A DNA stretch of 42,500 bases from JAGPUQ01 sp050179115 (GTDB lineage Bacteria > Pseudomonadota > Gammaproteobacteria > Pseudomonadales > Porticoccaceae). How positions within the stretch are numbered: the stretch's first letter is position 1; every line of letters starts with the position of its first letter. This document shows positions 41,196-42,500 of the stretch, in pieces. The stretch lies in the NCBI GenBank assembly GCA_050179115.1, contig JBFXFL010000026.1:1-42500 (forward strand). Direction: 5' to 3'. Under the pieces are notes generated by a model. It did not search any database and was not told where the DNA came from. It saw only the letters and a list, made by a program, of their open reading frames with translations. The position numbers and the translations under genes are program-made.

Positions 41196-42062
41196 ATGAA
41201 TACAGTACAGCGCGCCCTGCGAGGTTTGTTGTTCTTTGTTATCTCCGGCGGATTGCCCAGTGTGTCGACATCAAGCCATGCGCAGGAATTGACCATCACA
41301 CCTGCTGCGCCCCAAGCCTATCAACCATTTACCCTAGACCACGATTTTGACTGTCTGGTCATTGACGATCTCGACGTCATTCGCGTTGATGTATCCCCGG
41401 GAACACATACCATCCACCTCGATGCAGATGTGCCTGACGCGTGTTTCGCAACTCCTCCTTCATTTCGTAAAGTGGCTAATATCTCTGGGCTTCCGGGCGG
41501 CACCTACAGCATCCGGGCACGTGTCTACTATTGGGATCCCGTAGAGCCTCCCGAGATAGGCAGCGTCGTCGTCAGCCCGGCTCCCCCTGCCCAACCCGTC
41601 TTCGCGTTCTACAACGAAGGCATCCGGCACTACTTCATCACGGCTGGCTACGCTGAAAAGGACTCTCTGCTGAGCGGCGGAGGCGGTGGAGGCTGGGGGA
41701 TCGTCGACGAGGGTTTCAACGCCTGGCCGGCGGCTGGCCCGGCGCCGGATGCGGCCAAACCCGTGTGCCGGTTCTATTCGGCGGCGGTGAATTCGCACTT
41801 CTACACCGCCGGCCCCAACGAGTGCGAATCGCTCAAACAGCCAAGCTCGGGCTGGACCTACGAGGGCATCGCCTTCCGCGCCCTGGTGCCGACCAAGGGT
41901 TCCTGCTATCCCGGCACCACCCCGGTGTGGCGGCTCTACAACGACCGCTTCGCACAAGCGGACAGCAATCACCGCTTCGTGGCCAGCCCGGATACCTACC
42001 GGCACATGATGGCCAATGGCTGGATCGGCGAGGGCGTGGCCTTCTGTTCGCCGGAGTCCTGA
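41196..42062 (+). CDS. Secreted protein with DUF5648-like C-terminal domain
   Basis: The product is 288 residues; TGGAGGAAAT precedes the ATG. A signal peptide (about residues 1-28, ending SSHAQ) is followed by a beta-rich N-terminal region (about 30-125) and a C-terminal region with repeated aromatic units: FAFYNEGIRHYFIT, CRFYSAAVNSHFYTA and WRLYNDRF, each followed by a Gly-Trp turn. This is the lectin-like pattern of DUF5648. The N-terminal half looks less GC-rich than the C-terminal half by eye, suggesting fusion of parts with different histories. It probably acts outside the cell or on the surface. Two cysteines in each repeat region may form disulfides. Confidence 0.75.
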   Translation: MNTVQRALRGLLFFVISGGLPSVSTSSHAQELTITPAAPQAYQPFTLDHDFDCLVIDDLDVIRVDVSPGTHTIHLDADVPDACFATPPSFRKVANISGLPGGTYSIRARVYYWDPVEPPEIGSVVVSPAPPAQPVFAFYNEGIRHYFITAGYAEKDSLLSGGGGGGWGIVDEGFNAWPAAGPAPDAAKPVCRFYSAAVNSHFYTAGPNECESLKQPSSGWTYEGIAFRALVPTKGSCYPGTTPVWRLYNDRFAQADSNHRFVASPDTYRHMMANGWIGEGVAFCSPES

Positions 42063-42068
42063 CCGGGT

Positions 42069-42085
42069 CGGGGTGGTCCGCCCCG
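42069..42085 (+). terminator. Possible hairpin after the DUF5648 gene
   Basis: CGGGGTG (42069-42075) and CGCCCCG (42079-42085) pair with a 3-nt loop, 7 bp after the stop codon. A pyrimidine-rich run (TCTCCCTTTC) follows, but no uninterrupted T-tract. Confidence 0.4.
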
Positions 42086-42216
42086 TCTCCCTTTCAAAGA
42101 GCATATCTGGGGGTCAGGTCGTGTAACGTGCAATGGCCCTGAAAAAGCGAAAAACACCTTCTCAGCGGCGGGCGATCCTTCCGCCTGAGCGCCATGCTGG
42201 GGTCTGGAGGAGTGTG

Positions 42217-42240
42217 CCCGTTACGGGTATAGTTTGGAGG
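42217..42240 (+). promoter_or_regulatory. Promoter/operator and RBS of the toxin gene
   Basis: An 11-bp dyad CCCGTTACGGG (42217-42227) is followed by a TATAGT -10-like box (42229-42234) and a GGAGG site (42236-42240). The dyad overlaps the promoter region, which suits autoregulation by a toxin-antitoxin complex. No binding protein is visible because the antitoxin would lie outside the window. With the ribosome-binding site inside the expected start of transcription, the leader would be very short. Confidence 0.45.
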
Positions 42241-42245
42241 TCGAG

Positions 42246-42500
42246 ATGATGCGCGCCCTAAAGCGCAAGGATTTTGCGCGGTGGCAGGCGGGCGAAAGGC
42301 TGTCCGATGCCGCCTTGTGCAAAGCGGTTCAGGAGATGGAAAGCGGTCTGATTGACGCGGACTTGGGCGGCTTCCTCTACAAGAAGCGGGTGGCGCGTCC
42401 CGGTGGCGGCAAGAGCGGCGGCTACCGCACGCTGCTGTCGGCCCGGATCGGCAGCCGCTACGTGTTCCTGTACGGGTTCCCCAAGAGCGGCAAGGCGAAC
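42246..42500 (+). CDS. RelE/HigB-type toxin, N-terminal part (partial)
   Basis: The frame starts at 42246 (MMRALKRKDF; a second ATG at 42249 is better spaced from GGAGG) and runs off the right edge after 85 codons. The sequence resembles the RelE/HigB family of type II toxins that cleave mRNA at the ribosome: FARWQAGERLSDAAL, a long helix, GFLYKKRVARPGGGKSGGYR and VFLYGFPKSGKAN. In this subgroup the antitoxin gene normally follows, here outside the window. It lies downstream of a secreted-protein gene in a region with repeats, which suits an accessory origin. Confidence 0.75.
   Translation, partial: MMRALKRKDFARWQAGERLSDAALCKAVQEMESGLIDADLGGFLYKKRVARPGGGKSGGYRTLLSARIGSRYVFLYGFPKSGKAN

Noticed and set aside
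39404..41350. A long plus-strand open frame across the serine hydrolase gene and the 3' gap
   Set aside because: It is antisense to a gene with SxxK and other catalytic motifs, and its tail covers repeats; no domain is visible.
42107..42135. GGGGTCAGGTC motif resembling the edges of REP-associated (RAYT) transposase elements
   Set aside because: Only a short remnant is visible and no transposase frame or second end is present within the window.

Overview
The window reads as chromosome from a GC-rich, Gram-negative gammaproteobacterium. Support comes from the conserved kdsD-kdsC-lptCAB-rpoN-hpf-rapZ-npr run, the bolA-murA-hisGDC-algW run, zapE, a 6S RNA upstream of the 5-formyl-THF cyclo-ligase gene, and outer-membrane and LPS-transport genes. 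The gene order resembles that of pseudomonads and their relatives, but with several replacements and losses. Many acyl-CoA and short-chain dehydrogenase genes, together with a DUF1302/DUF1329 pair, suggest a metabolically versatile organism able to degrade lipids, aromatics or hydrocarbons. I cannot name a species from the sequence.

Positions 1-5643 (plus strand) hold an envelope cluster: the end of a DUF1302-type outer-membrane protein, a strong terminator, three 15-bp tandem repeats, a membrane-anchored VWA protein with a TonB-like N-terminus, a large periplasmic helical-repeat protein, and a Tat-exported DUF1329 protein. Positions 5670-15050 (minus strand) run from kdsD (Kdo synthesis) through kdsC, lptC, lptA and lptB (LPS export), rpoN, hpf, rapZ, npr, mgtE and darP to a crotonase-family gene. 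The ptsN gene usually found between hpf and rapZ is absent. Positions 15322-19915 (plus strand) carry an ibaG-type bolA gene, murA, hisG (short form), hisD and hisC. The mla phospholipid-transport operon, which lies between kdsD and bolA in related bacteria, is also absent.

Positions 19851-28900 hold an AlgW/DegS-type protease (minus), an ATP sulfurylase sat (plus) where pseudomonads carry cysDN, zapG (minus), an alpha/beta hydrolase, zapE and ilvA (plus), then pyk, 5-formyl-THF cyclo-ligase and 6S RNA (minus). These are housekeeping genes.

Positions 29136-40645 form an accessory catabolic block: a small membrane peptide, two tandem SDR paralogues with a Nudix hydrolase, a miniature inverted-repeat element, two MaoC-like hot-dog genes, a DUF1499 membrane protein, an MBL hydrolase and an acyl-CoA dehydrogenase. 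A palindrome cluster follows, then a D-aminoacylase-like amidohydrolase, another SDR and a serine beta-lactamase/esterase-like protein. Together these could handle CoA-thioester chemistry and ester or amide hydrolysis of an unidentified substrate.

Positions 40899-42500 look recently acquired or variable: a small exported peptide whose start region is built of 7-bp repeats, a secreted DUF5648-like protein of uneven composition, and the beginning of a RelE/HigB-type toxin gene behind a small dyad.
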